A DNA stretch of 64,000 nucleotides from M55B127 sp034521955 (GCA_034521955.1 JAXHLT010000006.1:1-64000); one strand, 5' to 3'; counted from the stretch's first letter, positions 34,096-44,162 are shown. The notes: a model not told the origin generated them from the sequence alone. Numbers and translations: made by a program.

Positions 34096-35037
34096 GTGTC
34101 AGAGAATGTTATTGAGATATCAAACTTAAAAAAATATTTTAAAGATACAAAAGCTTTAGATGGTGTAAATTTTAATGTAGAGAGTGGTATTATATTTGGA
34201 ATGTTAGGACCAAATGGTGCAGGAAAGACAACAACCATTGAAACTCTAACTGGACTCTATAAAAGAGATAATGGTAATGTTAGTGTCTTAGGCTTAGATC
34301 CGGAAAAAAGTTTAAAAAAGCTACAAAAAAAGATTGGAGTTCAACTACAATCACCCTCACTTTTTCCCCGTCTTAAGGTAGCTGAAATCTTGAATATGTT
34401 CGGTAGTTTTTACCAAGATTCTATTAAAGTAGATGAAGTTTTAAATCAAGTTGGTTTAGTAGAAAAAAAAGAAGAATGGGTAAAAAAGCTTTCAGGTGGT
34501 CAAAAACATAGATTAGCTGTAGGATTAGCTATGATCAGCAATGGGGATATTATCTTTCTAGATGAACCGACAACAGGTTTAGATCCACAAGCTAGAATTA
34601 ATCTCTGGGAAGTAATAAGAAAGTTAAAAAAACAGGGTAAAACTGTTTTTTTGACTACCCATTACATGGATGAAGCTGAAAAACTTTGTGATGACTTGGT
34701 AATAATAGATAAGGGAAAAATAATTGCTCAGGGCTCCCCTGAAAGTTTAATTAATGAGTATTTCAAAGACAAAATAATAGAATTTAAAGATGTTGAGTTT
34801 GATAAAAAGTTTAAAGAAGAAATTGTAGAGATAATTGAACATAAAAAGATTTCTTTTGAGGAAAAGGATGATAAAGTCTTAATATATTCAGATAATATAC
34901 AAAGGTCTCTTAAGTCCCTCTTTCAGTTATTTGAGAACCATAATTTAGAATTAGATGATGTTTTAATCAGAAAAGCTACTTTAGAAGATGTCTTTTTAAA
35001 GCTGACCGGGCGGGTGTATACTGATGAAGATCTTTAA
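34096..35037 (+). CDS. ABC-2 type transporter ATPase
   Basis: 313 residues. Walker A GPNGAGKTT, signature LSGGQKHRLA, Walker B IIFLDEPTTGLDPQA and switch H (LTTHYMDEAE) are intact; the C-terminal extension is typical of DrrA/CcmA-type exporter ATPases. GTG 34096 sits 6 nt after GAGGTGG and gives a natural N-terminus. It overlaps the permease by 14 nt. The exported substrate is unknown. Confidence 0.9.
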   Translation: MSENVIEISNLKKYFKDTKALDGVNFNVESGIIFGMLGPNGAGKTTTIETLTGLYKRDNGNVSVLGLDPEKSLKKLQKKIGVQLQSPSLFPRLKVAEILNMFGSFYQDSIKVDEVLNQVGLVEKKEEWVKKLSGGQKHRLAVGLAMISNGDIIFLDEPTTGLDPQARINLWEVIRKLKKQGKTVFLTTHYMDEAEKLCDDLVIIDKGKIIAQGSPESLINEYFKDKIIEFKDVEFDKKFKEEIVEIIEHKKISFEEKDDKVLIYSDNIQRSLKSLFQLFENHNLELDDVLIRKATLEDVFLKLTGRVYTDEDL

Positions 35038-36100
35038 AGAAGTATTTATTGCAAACATTAAAGAACTAATTCGAGATAAAAGCGGTATGTTCTGGTTGAT
35101 AGCCTTCCCAATTATATTTGTTTTTATTTTCGGTTTAATATTTACAGGTGGTTCAGGTCAACAAAGTTATACTATCGGACTTGTTTTTGAAGGTGATAGT
35201 CCGGTAAATGAAACTATTGAAAGATCTATAAGAAATGTTTCAGTATTTAACTTGAGTACAAATACAAGAAACGAGGAGATGGAAGCCTTAAATAGTGGAA
35301 GTCGTGAACTTGTAATGATAGTACCAGAGATTGATACAAATAATATTCAAGAATATAATATTAAAATATTTTATAATAATGAAAGAAGCGGTTCAGCTAG
35401 TATTTTGATATCTTCATTAAAAGAAGTCTTTTTTAATATAGAAAGAGAAATAACCAATCGAGAAGAGCTTTTTAATATAACATCTAAACCGGTCCAAACC
35501 GAAAGATTAAGTGATTTTGACTATATTTTACCAGGTATATTAGCAATGGCAATTATGCAGTTAGGATTATTTGGTTCATTTCAATTTTTGAATTTAAGAG
35601 AAAAGAAAATTATCAGAGGATTAGGAGTTACTCCTCTTCCAAGACATATTATTTTAAGTAGTGAGATTTTGATGAGACTTTTAATTTCACTTATGCAGAC
35701 AGTTCTTATTATATTTATCGGCCGATGGCTTTTTGATGTACAAATTGTAAGCAACTTATTTAAAGTTTTTGGAATTGTGTTAATTGGAGCTTTTGCTTTT
35801 ATCAGTTTAGGATATATGTTAATTACATTTGCAAATTCGATGGAAAGCGGCCGGGGAATTGTACAGGTTGTTCAGTTTCCAATGCTGTTTTTATCAGGGA
35901 TATTTTTCCCTATAGAGTTTATGCCTTCCTATGTCAGACCAGTGGTTAAGATTTTACCATTAACTTATTTGGGTAATGCTTTAAGAGAGGCAATGGTAGG
36001 CATTCCATCTGGAGTTGCAATGTCTAGAAATTTACTTATACTAGCAGTTTGGTCTGTAGTTACTTTAATTATCACCATTAAATTTTGGAAATGGGAATAA
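35024..36100 (+). CDS. ABC-2 type transporter permease
   Basis: 358 residues. One membrane segment near 22-42, a large extracellular domain (about 45-165) and five or so C-terminal segments with MLFLSGIFFPIEFMP, the standard ABC2_membrane layout. It is translationally coupled to its ATPase. An efflux role (drug, lipid or peptide) is likely; the substrate cannot be named. Confidence 0.88.
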   Translation: MKIFKEVFIANIKELIRDKSGMFWLIAFPIIFVFIFGLIFTGGSGQQSYTIGLVFEGDSPVNETIERSIRNVSVFNLSTNTRNEEMEALNSGSRELVMIVPEIDTNNIQEYNIKIFYNNERSGSASILISSLKEVFFNIEREITNREELFNITSKPVQTERLSDFDYILPGILAMAIMQLGLFGSFQFLNLREKKIIRGLGVTPLPRHIILSSEILMRLLISLMQTVLIIFIGRWLFDVQIVSNLFKVFGIVLIGAFAFISLGYMLITFANSMESGRGIVQVVQFPMLFLSGIFFPIEFMPSYVRPVVKILPLTYLGNALREAMVGIPSGVAMSRNLLILAVWSVVTLIITIKFWKWE

Positions 36101-36117
36101 AGAAAGGATGATTATTT

Positions 36118-37032
36118 ATGGAAAATATACTCGATTATTCTAAAGAGGTAGAAAATGCTCTTAAGGAAGATAGGCCGGTAGTTGCATTAGAGTCAACTAT
36201 TATTGCACATGGGTTTCCTTATCCTGATAATATTAAGTTGGCAAAAAATCTAGAAAATCAAGCTCGAGATAATGGTATAACACCAGCTACTATAGCAATC
36301 ATTGATGGGAAAATTAAGGTAGGCTTAACAAAAAAAGAATTAGAATTTGTGGCTGAATCAAAAGATGTCAAAAAAGCAAGCTTAAGAGACTTGCCGGTTA
36401 TCTTAGCTAATAATTATAATGGTGCAACAACAGTTGCCTCCACTATGCAGATTGCTTATTTGGCTGGAATAGATGTCTTCGTAACCGGTGGGATTGGTGG
36501 TGTACACCGAGAAGCTCAAAAGACATTTGATATATCTGCTGACCTTAAAGCATTGTCCACTTTTCCGGTAACAGTAGTCTGTGCAGGCGCAAAATCAGTC
36601 TTAGACTTACCTAAAACAAAAGAGGTATTAGAATCTAAAGGAGTACCGGTATTAGGATACAAAACCGAAGAGTTTCCCGCATTTTATCTAAGAGAAAGTG
36701 GTTTAAAAGTAGATTACAAAGTTAATAATGAAAAAGAAGTTGTTGATATAATGAATTATAACTACTTATTAGAAAATGATAATGGTATTTTAGTTACAGT
36801 ACCAATTCCTCAAAAAGACCAGTTAGATAGAGATGAGTTTGAGCAAATAATTAATCTTTTAACTAAAGAGATTAATGAAAAAGATATCAAAGGAAAAGAA
36901 ATTACTCCATACTTATTGGGAAGAATAAAAGATGAAACTAAAGGTGAAAGTGTTAAGGCAAATATTTCTCTTGTGAAAAACAATCTAAAAGCAGGCTGTA
37001 AAATTGCTAAAGAATTAAAGGAAAGATACTAA
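36118..37032 (+). CDS. psuG: pseudouridine-5'-phosphate glycosidase
   Basis: 304 residues. ALESTIIAHGFPYPDNIKLA at the start, TTVASTMQIAYLAGIDVFVTGGIGGVHR and the late TPYLLGRIKDETKGES are signature PsuG segments. It splits pseudouridine 5'-phosphate to uracil and ribose 5-phosphate. The kinase gene follows after 1 nt. Confidence 0.95.
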   Translation: MENILDYSKEVENALKEDRPVVALESTIIAHGFPYPDNIKLAKNLENQARDNGITPATIAIIDGKIKVGLTKKELEFVAESKDVKKASLRDLPVILANNYNGATTVASTMQIAYLAGIDVFVTGGIGGVHREAQKTFDISADLKALSTFPVTVVCAGAKSVLDLPKTKEVLESKGVPVLGYKTEEFPAFYLRESGLKVDYKVNNEKEVVDIMNYNYLLENDNGILVTVPIPQKDQLDRDEFEQIINLLTKEINEKDIKGKEITPYLLGRIKDETKGESVKANISLVKNNLKAGCKIAKELKERY

Positions 37033-37033
37033 A

Positions 37034-37912
37034 ATGGTTTTAGTAATTGGAGATATTAACTTAGATATAATTGTAAATTTAAGAGAAGAGCTTAACTTTG
37101 ATACTGACAGTGATTCTGAGATTAATTTTAGAGGAGGAGGTTCTGCAGCTAACTTTTCATTTTGGTTAGATTATCTTAATACTCCGGTTAGATTTATATC
37201 TAAAACAGGAGATGACTTCATATCAAAATTTTTAAAAAAAGATATAAAAAATACTAATATAGACTATATCAATTTAAAAAGTTCAAAAGAAAGCGGAAGG
37301 ATTATTGTTCTATTAAACAAAGAAGGTGCTAGAACAATGATAACAGACCGCAAAGCAAATACTGATTTTAAAACAGAAGATATTAAGGCAAAATATTTTG
37401 AGGGTATAAGTCATCTGCATATAGGAGCATATAGTTTTTTCGGTGGAGAAAACATGGTTGATACTGCTTTAAAGGTAATTAAAGAAGCAAAAAAAAGAAA
37501 AATTAGTATTTCTTTTGATCCATCATCCTATTCAATGATTAAAAGTTATGGAGTAAAAAAGATTTTAAAACAGACTGAAGATATAGATTTTTGTTTTCCT
37601 AACCTAGAAGAAGCAAAGGCTTTAACAAATAAGACAAAACCTGAAAAGATGGTAAAAAAACTATTAGATAACTATAAAAGCGTAGTACTAAAGTACGGTA
37701 AAAAAGGTTGTTATGTAGGAAGTTCTGACAATATTGAATTTATAAAACAAAAGGAAGAAATAGATAATGGAGATACAACCGGAGCTGGTGATGCATTTAC
37801 TGCTGCTTATATATCTAGTTATTTGAAAAATAATACTTTAAACAAAGCAGCAGTCTATGCGAATCAAGTTGCAGCAAAATGTGTTAAAATGACTGGAGGG
37901 CGACCTAATTAA
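37034..37912 (+). CDS. psuK: PfkB-family kinase, probable pseudouridine kinase
   Basis: 292 residues of the ribokinase/PfkB family, with FRGGGSAANFSFWL at the substrate end and the GDTTGAGDAFTAAY signature (catalytic aspartate) near the C-terminus. Directly after psuG it should phosphorylate pseudouridine. Other nucleosides are possible substrates. Confidence 0.85.
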   Translation: MVLVIGDINLDIIVNLREELNFDTDSDSEINFRGGGSAANFSFWLDYLNTPVRFISKTGDDFISKFLKKDIKNTNIDYINLKSSKESGRIIVLLNKEGARTMITDRKANTDFKTEDIKAKYFEGISHLHIGAYSFFGGENMVDTALKVIKEAKKRKISISFDPSSYSMIKSYGVKKILKQTEDIDFCFPNLEEAKALTNKTKPEKMVKKLLDNYKSVVLKYGKKGCYVGSSDNIEFIKQKEEIDNGDTTGAGDAFTAAYISSYLKNNTLNKAAVYANQVAAKCVKMTGGRPN

Positions 37913-37995
37913 TATAAGAAGTACTTTAAAGTATAAAAGATAATACTTAAGACAAGAACAATAATATCTAAAGTCCACAGGGGGGCTCCTCCGCT

Positions 37996-38472
37996 TTGTA
38001 TTTATTAGAATTAGCAAGTGATAAAAAGTTAAATTATATTAGTGAAAATATTGATATAAAAAGTGATAAAATACTTAATTTAATTAAGAAAATGCACTTG
38101 ATTGGAGATAAGTTTGATCTTACAAACCCAAAATATTCAATGCTTATTATCAATGCTATTAATGAGACAACAAATGATCAACTTGATAATATAAGTAGTA
38201 AATTAAAGGAAAAATCAGATCAATTTTTTAATAAATACATTCAAGAAGGTCAAAGAAATAATTTAATCGGTAATGATCTTGACGATGAACTTTTATCTTT
38301 TTTAATAAGCAGATTATCAATGGTGTTAATTGAATATATATCCAAAAAATACAACTTTTCTTATTTAGATTTGATAAAAAAAGGTGAACACAAATTACCA
38401 TTACCTGAAAAAAAATTAGAAAAAATTTTAAAACAGTTTATTACTGTTTTTAAAGATGGTTTTAAAGTATAA
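37996..38472 (+). pseudogene. TetR-family regulator remnant lacking the DNA-binding domain
   Basis: 158 residues from TTG 37996. The sequence begins at YLLELASDKK, the point where a TetR protein continues after its YFxSKEDLY helix, and then follows a TetR ligand domain to the C-terminus. The 83 nt upstream hold no helix-turn-helix in any frame, but a GC-rich GGGGGGCTCCTCC patch lies at 37980-37992. It is probably a 5'-deleted pseudogene. A free-standing HTH-less protein is less likely. The family call rests on overall pattern and is moderate. Confidence 0.55.
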
Positions 38473-38576
38473 TTGTCTTTATCAATATAGTATATAATCT
38501 AGGGAGGATTTTATCACCAAATAGAGAATATATAATTAAGAGAAAATATTTTTATAGAAGGGGCTGAATTGTCTAT

Positions 38577-39230
38577 ATGGAACAGGTTTATGAGGAAAAA
38601 AGAAAACAACTATTAGACGATCTAAGTAATATGAGTGAAGTCGCAGAAGAAATGCTGCAAAATGCTATTAAAGCTCTCGATGAAAAAGATGGTGACTTAG
38701 CCAGAGATGTAATTAATCGAGATGATGTTATGGATAACTATCAGGTTACTATAGAAGAAGAAGTTACTAGATTGTTATCTCTCGACAAACCCCTCATGAG
38801 TGATGCCCAATATAGTATTGCTTTAGTTAAAATTGCTAGTGATTTAGAACGAATTGCTGACCATGCAACAAATATAGCTGAGATTGTGCTTGAAGTAAAA
38901 GGTGAAACATATTTACAATCATTGGTTATGATTCCTGAATTGGCTAACATCGTTAAAGATATGCTTGATGTTGTTCTAGAGGCTTTTATTACAAAGAATG
39001 CTGATTTAGCTGAAGCTGCTTGCCGTCAGGATGAAAGAGTTGATAATATTTATGAACAGCTTTATAATAAAAACATAAAATTATTAAGTAAAAAAGAAGA
39101 TGTACAAAATGTTAATCAAATATTTCAGTTTACCAATGTTGCTAAATCCTTAGAAAGAATTGGAGACCATGCAACAAATATTGGAGAAGAAACGATCTTT
39201 ATTTTAACTAAAAGAAGAACAAAATATTAA
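38577..39230 (+). CDS. phoU: PhoU-family protein
   Basis: 217 residues with two PhoU three-helix repeats, each carrying the ERIADHATNIAE / ERIGDHATNIGEE metal-binding pattern. PhoU restrains phosphate uptake through PstSCAB and PhoR. No pst genes are seen here, so this is a stand-alone copy. A strong terminator follows. Confidence 0.92.
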   Translation: MEQVYEEKRKQLLDDLSNMSEVAEEMLQNAIKALDEKDGDLARDVINRDDVMDNYQVTIEEEVTRLLSLDKPLMSDAQYSIALVKIASDLERIADHATNIAEIVLEVKGETYLQSLVMIPELANIVKDMLDVVLEAFITKNADLAEAACRQDERVDNIYEQLYNKNIKLLSKKEDVQNVNQIFQFTNVAKSLERIGDHATNIGEETIFILTKRRTKY

Positions 39231-39251
39231 TAAATAAACTTTTAATCACTG

Positions 39252-39280
39252 GCCTATCTTAAAATATAGATAGGCTTTTT
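39252..39280 (+). terminator. intrinsic terminator after phoU
   Basis: GCCTATCT (39252-39259) and AGATAGGC (39268-39275) form a perfect stem followed by five T. Confidence 0.88.
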
Positions 39281-39313
39281 CTTTTATAAAGACATTTTCA
39301 AAGGAGGAATTAG

Positions 39314-40702
39314 ATGAGTATTTATATTAAAAACGGTAAAGTAATAAAAGACAGTCAAGAAAAAAAGCTTAATATACTAATTGAAGATGAAACTATTAAA
39401 AAAGTAGCAAAACAAGATGAGTTTACCCAAGAAGAAATTAACGAAAGTGAAATCATTGATGCTAAAGGTTGTTATGTTTTCCCAGGAATGATAGATGCTC
39501 ATACACATTATTTATTAAAATCACGTGATGCTGTTACAGCTGATGACTTTTATACAGGATCATTATCAGCAGCATTTGGTGGTGTGACAACTTTTATAGA
39601 CTATATTGATGATGAACACAAACAAGATAAAGATTTTAAAAAATCATTAGAAGATAGGAAACATGATGCCAGAGATTCAGTAGTTGATTATACATTCCAT
39701 CAAACTGTTACTCATTTTGATCAAGATACTGCTATGTGGTTAAGAGAAGTTAAGGATGAAGGAATAAGTAGTATAAAAATATTTACTACTTATAGAGCAG
39801 AAGGTTATTTAATTGATAAGGAAAAGTTATATGAACTTTTTAGAGTTTTAAAACAGTTAAAACTCTTACCAACAGTCCATGCAGAAGATAATGAGATTAT
39901 AGAAAAAAACCAGAAAAAATTTATACAAGAAGGTAAAAAAGATATCAGTTACCATCCAGATATACGAACAGACCTTTCTGAAGCAAGGGCTGTAGAAAAT
40001 ATTGCTGAACTATCAGAGATACATGAAATACCAGCATATATAGCACATCTGTCTTCTAAAAAAGGTTTAAATAGTTTAAAGGAAAAAAGATCTGAAGGAG
40101 TAAATATTCATGCAGAGACCACTCCACATTACCTTTTATTAGATAGGAGTTTTCTAAATAGAGAAGACGGTTACCTATATTTTATGACACCACCGCTGAG
40201 AACTAAAGAAGATAATGAAAGCCTTTGGAATGGTTTAGTTAATGATGATATAGATGTTGTTGCAACTGATCACTGTGCTTTTAAAAAAGAACAAAAGCAA
40301 AAAGGGAATAATGCTTTTGATATTTTACCTGGAATTCCCGGATCAGAAACTTTATTACCATTAATCTATAATTTCGGCAGAGAAAAAGGACTAAATGTTG
40401 TAGATATTGTTAATAAGTTATCAAAGAATCCGGCCAAAATATATGGCCTATATCCTCAAAAAGGAAGTTTAAAAGAGGATACTGATGCAGATATAGTAAT
40501 CTTTGATCCTGAAAAAGTGAAGGAGCTAAACAGTCTATATCTACATTCCAGTGCAGGATATAGTCCCTATGATCATATAGAAGTCAAAGGATATCCAATA
40601 ACTACAATAAGTAGAGGAAATATTATTATAAACAGAGGATCTTATCGAGGATTTAGGGGAAATGGTAAGTATCTTAAAGCAAATAAAAGCTCATTGTTTT
40701 AA
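39314..40702 (+). CDS. dihydropyrimidinase/hydantoinase-family amidohydrolase
   Basis: 462 residues. DAHTHY (H63, H65) binds the metal pair, K155 in SSIKIFTTYR is the likely carboxylated bridging lysine, and IAHLSSKKGL and DVVATDHCAF supply later ligands. This is the D-hydantoinase/dihydropyrimidinase branch. HyuA/YgeZ-type enzymes belong to purine-degradation clusters with YgeW and YgeY, and the PreA-like gene could supply its substrate. RBS AAAGGAGGA precedes ATG 39314. Confidence 0.87.
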   Translation: MSIYIKNGKVIKDSQEKKLNILIEDETIKKVAKQDEFTQEEINESEIIDAKGCYVFPGMIDAHTHYLLKSRDAVTADDFYTGSLSAAFGGVTTFIDYIDDEHKQDKDFKKSLEDRKHDARDSVVDYTFHQTVTHFDQDTAMWLREVKDEGISSIKIFTTYRAEGYLIDKEKLYELFRVLKQLKLLPTVHAEDNEIIEKNQKKFIQEGKKDISYHPDIRTDLSEARAVENIAELSEIHEIPAYIAHLSSKKGLNSLKEKRSEGVNIHAETTPHYLLLDRSFLNREDGYLYFMTPPLRTKEDNESLWNGLVNDDIDVVATDHCAFKKEQKQKGNNAFDILPGIPGSETLLPLIYNFGREKGLNVVDIVNKLSKNPAKIYGLYPQKGSLKEDTDADIVIFDPEKVKELNSLYLHSSAGYSPYDHIEVKGYPITTISRGNIIINRGSYRGFRGNGKYLKANKSSLF

Positions 40703-40760
40703 GAAAAAAGGGGTTTAAAAAGTTAACAAGAAAAAAATATAAAAAAATTATTGTGAATAC

Positions 40761-40789
40761 TTGCACAAGGTAAATAATTATGTTATACT
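40761..40789 (+). promoter_or_regulatory. strong sigma-70/A-type promoter with no gene before a terminator
   Basis: TTGCAC (40761-40766), a 17-nt spacer and TATACT (40784-40789) with an extended TG. The next feature downstream is a terminator at 40871-40900, not a gene. Confidence 0.7.
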
Positions 40790-40795
40790 ATCTTT

Positions 40796-40900
40796 GAAAT
40801 CGAAAATAAAAGATAAATAATTGTTCTTAAATTGTATTTAAATTAAATTTTAATAACTTTGACACCCCTTCCCTATCTGTTATACCAGATAGGGTTTTTT
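40796..40900 (+). ncRNA. candidate small RNA between an orphan promoter and terminator
   Basis: About 105 nt would be transcribed from the promoter at 40761-40789 to the terminator at 40871-40900. No plausible ORF lies within. An unpaired C-rich stretch GACACCCCTTC precedes the terminator stem and could pair with SD-like AAGGGG sequences. The intergenic stretch 40703-41003 (301 nt) holds this unit plus a second promoter (40967-40975) for the protease. A lon leader attenuator is the alternative. Confidence 0.4.
40871..40900 (+). terminator. intrinsic terminator upstream of the Lon-like gene
   Basis: CCCTATCTG (40871-40879) pairs perfectly with CAGATAGGG (40886-40894), followed by six T. Confidence 0.88.
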
Positions 40901-40966
40901 ATATTTATACTAAAATTTTTGTGAATTAGATAGAAATTTTAAAACTTTAATTTGTATTGCTACCTA

Positions 40967-40975
40967 TGGTATAAT
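40967..40975 (+). promoter_or_regulatory. extended -10 promoter of the Lon-like gene
   Basis: TGGTATAAT is a perfect extended -10 element 28 nt before the GTG start at 41004. The -35 region is weak, as is common for extended -10 promoters. Confidence 0.6.
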
Positions 40976-41003
40976 TTAATTAATAAAGTGGAGGTGGTCA
41001 AAA

Positions 41004-43397
41004 GTGGCAGATAAATATAAGATTTCTGAAGATAAATTAAAGTACTGTTGTGAACCAGAAGTATTTTCATTTCAATCTACAGCTGAAATTGAACCTTTTG
41101 AAAATGGTATTATAGGACAACAAAGGGCAGTAGATGCCATCGATATGGGAATGAGAATAAATCAGGATGGTTACAATATTTATATTTCAGGAGTTACAGG
41201 TTCAGGTAGATCAACTTATGCAAAAACAATAGCTAATAAAAAAGCGGATAAAAAAGAAGTCCCTCAAGATTTATGCTATATTTTTAATTTTGATAATCCT
41301 GAAAAACCAAGGGCTTTGAAGTTACCTCCGGGAACAGGCCTTCGACTTGATAGTGATATGGAAAATATTATTAAAGATCTAAGAGAAGAAATTCCTGAAG
41401 TTTTTCAAGGAGAAGAATATGATGAAGCAAGAAATAAGATAATGAGCCGCTATCAGGAAAAATCAAATAAAATAATGGAAGAGTTTGATAAAGAGATAAA
41501 TAAAGAAGGTTTTACCTTACAAAATACAGCAAAAGGAACAGTTCCGGTTCCTATTGATGAAGATGGAAATATCATAAAACAGGACGATTTTCAACAACTG
41601 GGTGATGAGAAAAAAAGCACTTTAAGGAAAAAGAGTCAAAAAATACAAAATGAGCTAGAAAAGAAAATGAGAAAAATTAGAGAAATTAAATCAGAAGCAC
41701 AAGAAAAGTTAAAAGAAATGGAAAAAAAGCTAAGTCTTAATGTAATTGAACCTCGCATTGAGAGTTTAAAAGAAAAGTATGATGATGTTGAAAAAATCAT
41801 AGGATATCTAGAAAAAGTTAAGTATGATATAACTCAACATTTGGACAAATTTAAAAATAATGATGACTCCCAACAAAATATTGCTAATTTATTTAGTCAA
41901 AAAGATGATGAGTCATTTTTTATTAGATATAAAGTAAATTTAATTGTTGATAATAAGGAGTTGGAAGGAGCACCTGTTATATTCGAACACAATCCAACTT
42001 ACTATAATCTCTTTGGTAAAACTGAAGCCAAAAGTCAGTTTGGTACCTTAACAACTGATTTTACAATGATTAAAAGTGGAGCAGTTCATGAGGCTAATGG
42101 CGGTTATTTAATAATAAACGTAAAGGATTTATTAACTAAACCCTTTGCTTGGGAGACATTAAAAAGGATATTAGTAAACCAAGAGATTGTTGTTGAAAAT
42201 ATAGGTGAACAGTATCGTTCGGTTCCAATTAGTGGACTAAAACCAGAAGGAATTCCTATTGATCTAAAGGTTATCTTAATAGGTAATCCCCATCTATATC
42301 AGCTCTTGTACCATTATGATGAAGAATTCAAGAAACTCTTTAAAATAAGAGCAGATTTTGATTATGAAATGGAGAGAAGTAAAGAAAACATGCAAAACTT
42401 TGCTTCCTTTATCTCTTCAGTTTGTAGAAATGATGGTATTAACCACTTTACAGCAGGAGCGGTATCAAAAGTAATAGAATATAGTAGCAGAATATCTCAG
42501 TATAAAGATAAAATGACAGCTAAGTTTAACCAAATATTAGAGATTATCTATGAGGCTAATTCAATAGCTGAAGTAAATAACCATGACTTAGTTCAAAGAG
42601 AAGATGTTAAAAAAGCTATTGATGAAAAGATTGGAAGATCTAATCTAATAGAAGAAAAAATACAGGAAAGAATTGAAAAAGATCATATTTTAATAGATGT
42701 TAAAGGTAAAGAAGTAGGTCAAATAAACGGACTATCAGTTTACCAAACCGGACAGTATTCATTTGGTAGACCTGCAAAGATTACCGCACAGACTTATTTA
42801 GGACAGGATGGAGTAATAAATATTGAAAGAGAAGCAGAGATGAGTGGTAGTATCCATAATAAAGGTGTATTAATATTCTCCGGATATTTAGGTAATAAGT
42901 ACGCCCAGGATATTCCTCTTAGTTTAAATGCTTCTTTAGCATTTGAACAAAGTTATGGTGGAATTGATGGAGATAGTGCTACTGCTGCAGAATTAATTGC
43001 AATTCTTTCATCAATATCAGGATTTTCTATCAGACAGGATATTGCAATAACCGGTTCAATGAATCAAAAAGGATTAATCCAACCAATAGGTGGAGTAAAT
43101 GAAAAAGTAGAAGGATTCTATAAAGTATGCAAAGAAAAAGGATTAAATGGTAAACAAGGAGTTGCAATTCCCAAACAAAATATTGATAATCTAATGTTAA
43201 ATGAAGAAGTTATTGAAAAAATAGAAAATGATAAGTTTCATCTTTATTCAGTTGGTAAAATAGATGAAGCAATAGAGATTATGTTTGATAGACCAGCAGA
43301 AGAAGTGCACAAAAAAGTTCAAGAAGTAATAAGAGAACAAGCTGAAAAAGCTTCTGAGTTTAAAGAAAAAATCAAAAGTAAACATGAAGATGAATAA
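41004..43397 (+). CDS. LonB-like ATP-dependent protease
   Basis: 797 residues of the AAA_32/Lon-C family. Walker A is GVTGSGRST (63-71). A long charged coiled coil (about 195-290) interrupts the ATPase region. The C-terminal S16 protease domain has the dyad S658 (GDSATAAE) and K701 (VNEKVEG), 43 residues apart as in classical Lon. The N-terminal Lon substrate domain is absent. It degrades misfolded or regulatory proteins. GTG 41004 has GGAGGTGG 6 nt upstream. Confidence 0.9.
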   Translation: MADKYKISEDKLKYCCEPEVFSFQSTAEIEPFENGIIGQQRAVDAIDMGMRINQDGYNIYISGVTGSGRSTYAKTIANKKADKKEVPQDLCYIFNFDNPEKPRALKLPPGTGLRLDSDMENIIKDLREEIPEVFQGEEYDEARNKIMSRYQEKSNKIMEEFDKEINKEGFTLQNTAKGTVPVPIDEDGNIIKQDDFQQLGDEKKSTLRKKSQKIQNELEKKMRKIREIKSEAQEKLKEMEKKLSLNVIEPRIESLKEKYDDVEKIIGYLEKVKYDITQHLDKFKNNDDSQQNIANLFSQKDDESFFIRYKVNLIVDNKELEGAPVIFEHNPTYYNLFGKTEAKSQFGTLTTDFTMIKSGAVHEANGGYLIINVKDLLTKPFAWETLKRILVNQEIVVENIGEQYRSVPISGLKPEGIPIDLKVILIGNPHLYQLLYHYDEEFKKLFKIRADFDYEMERSKENMQNFASFISSVCRNDGINHFTAGAVSKVIEYSSRISQYKDKMTAKFNQILEIIYEANSIAEVNNHDLVQREDVKKAIDEKIGRSNLIEEKIQERIEKDHILIDVKGKEVGQINGLSVYQTGQYSFGRPAKITAQTYLGQDGVINIEREAEMSGSIHNKGVLIFSGYLGNKYAQDIPLSLNASLAFEQSYGGIDGDSATAAELIAILSSISGFSIRQDIAITGSMNQKGLIQPIGGVNEKVEGFYKVCKEKGLNGKQGVAIPKQNIDNLMLNEEVIEKIENDKFHLYSVGKIDEAIEIMFDRPAEEVHKKVQEVIREQAEKASEFKEKIKSKHEDE

Positions 43398-43430
43398 TAA
43401 CTATACAATAAAAAAATAGGAGTGAATATA

Positions 43431-44162
43431 TTGATAAAAATAGAAGCAGATTTGCATGTCCATTCTACATTTAGTGGACATGCTTATTCTACAATAGATG
43501 AACTAGCCAATGAGGCAAAGATAAAAGGTTTAAAAATGATAGCACTAACAGACCACGGGCCAGCATTACCGGGAGGAACTCACTTTAATTACTTTAATAA
43601 TTTAGGTGTTCTTCCTGATATGATAAATGGAGTACGGGTATTAAGAGGAATTGAAGCAAACATCTTAAATGATGGATCACTGGACTTAAGCAGAAGATTC
43701 TTTAGACATCTTAACTTTATCGCCTGTGGAATTCATATGAATACTGGATATACCAATACAACAAAAAAGGAACATACAAAAGCTACTATCAATGCAATTA
43801 AAAATCCTTTAGTTGATATGATAACTCATCCAGCAAGTATGTCTAATAGGCTAGAGTTAAAAGAGGTAGTTAAAGCAGCAAAAGAATATGATGTAATACT
43901 AGAAATTAATGCCAGCTCACATAAAGCTAATAAAGGTAGAGGAAATAGAGAGTTAACAAGGAAGTTAATTGAACTATCTTTAGATAATGGTAATATTCTC
44001 GCTGTAAACAGTGATGCTCATTATAAAGACATGGTCGGTAATTTGAGTTCTTTAGAACCAATAATCGGTGATGGTATTATATCAAACGATGATATAATAA
44101 ACTCAGATACCGATAAAATCTTAAAATTTTTAAAGAAGAAAAATAAAGTAAACTTAAGTTAA
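43431..44162 (+). CDS. PHP-domain phosphatase, YcdX-like
   Basis: About 243 residues. LHVHSTFSGHAYSTIDE, ALTDHGPALPGG, CGIHMNTGY, THPAS and NSDAHYK give the metal-binding histidines and aspartates of a PHP phosphoesterase. TTG 43431 fits TAGGAGTG at 43416-43423 better than GTG 43422. It hydrolyses a phosphate ester, but the substrate is unknown. Confidence 0.85.
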   Translation: MIKIEADLHVHSTFSGHAYSTIDELANEAKIKGLKMIALTDHGPALPGGTHFNYFNNLGVLPDMINGVRVLRGIEANILNDGSLDLSRRFFRHLNFIACGIHMNTGYTNTTKKEHTKATINAIKNPLVDMITHPASMSNRLELKEVVKAAKEYDVILEINASSHKANKGRGNRELTRKLIELSLDNGNILAVNSDAHYKDMVGNLSSLEPIIGDGIISNDDIINSDTDKILKFLKKKNKVNLS

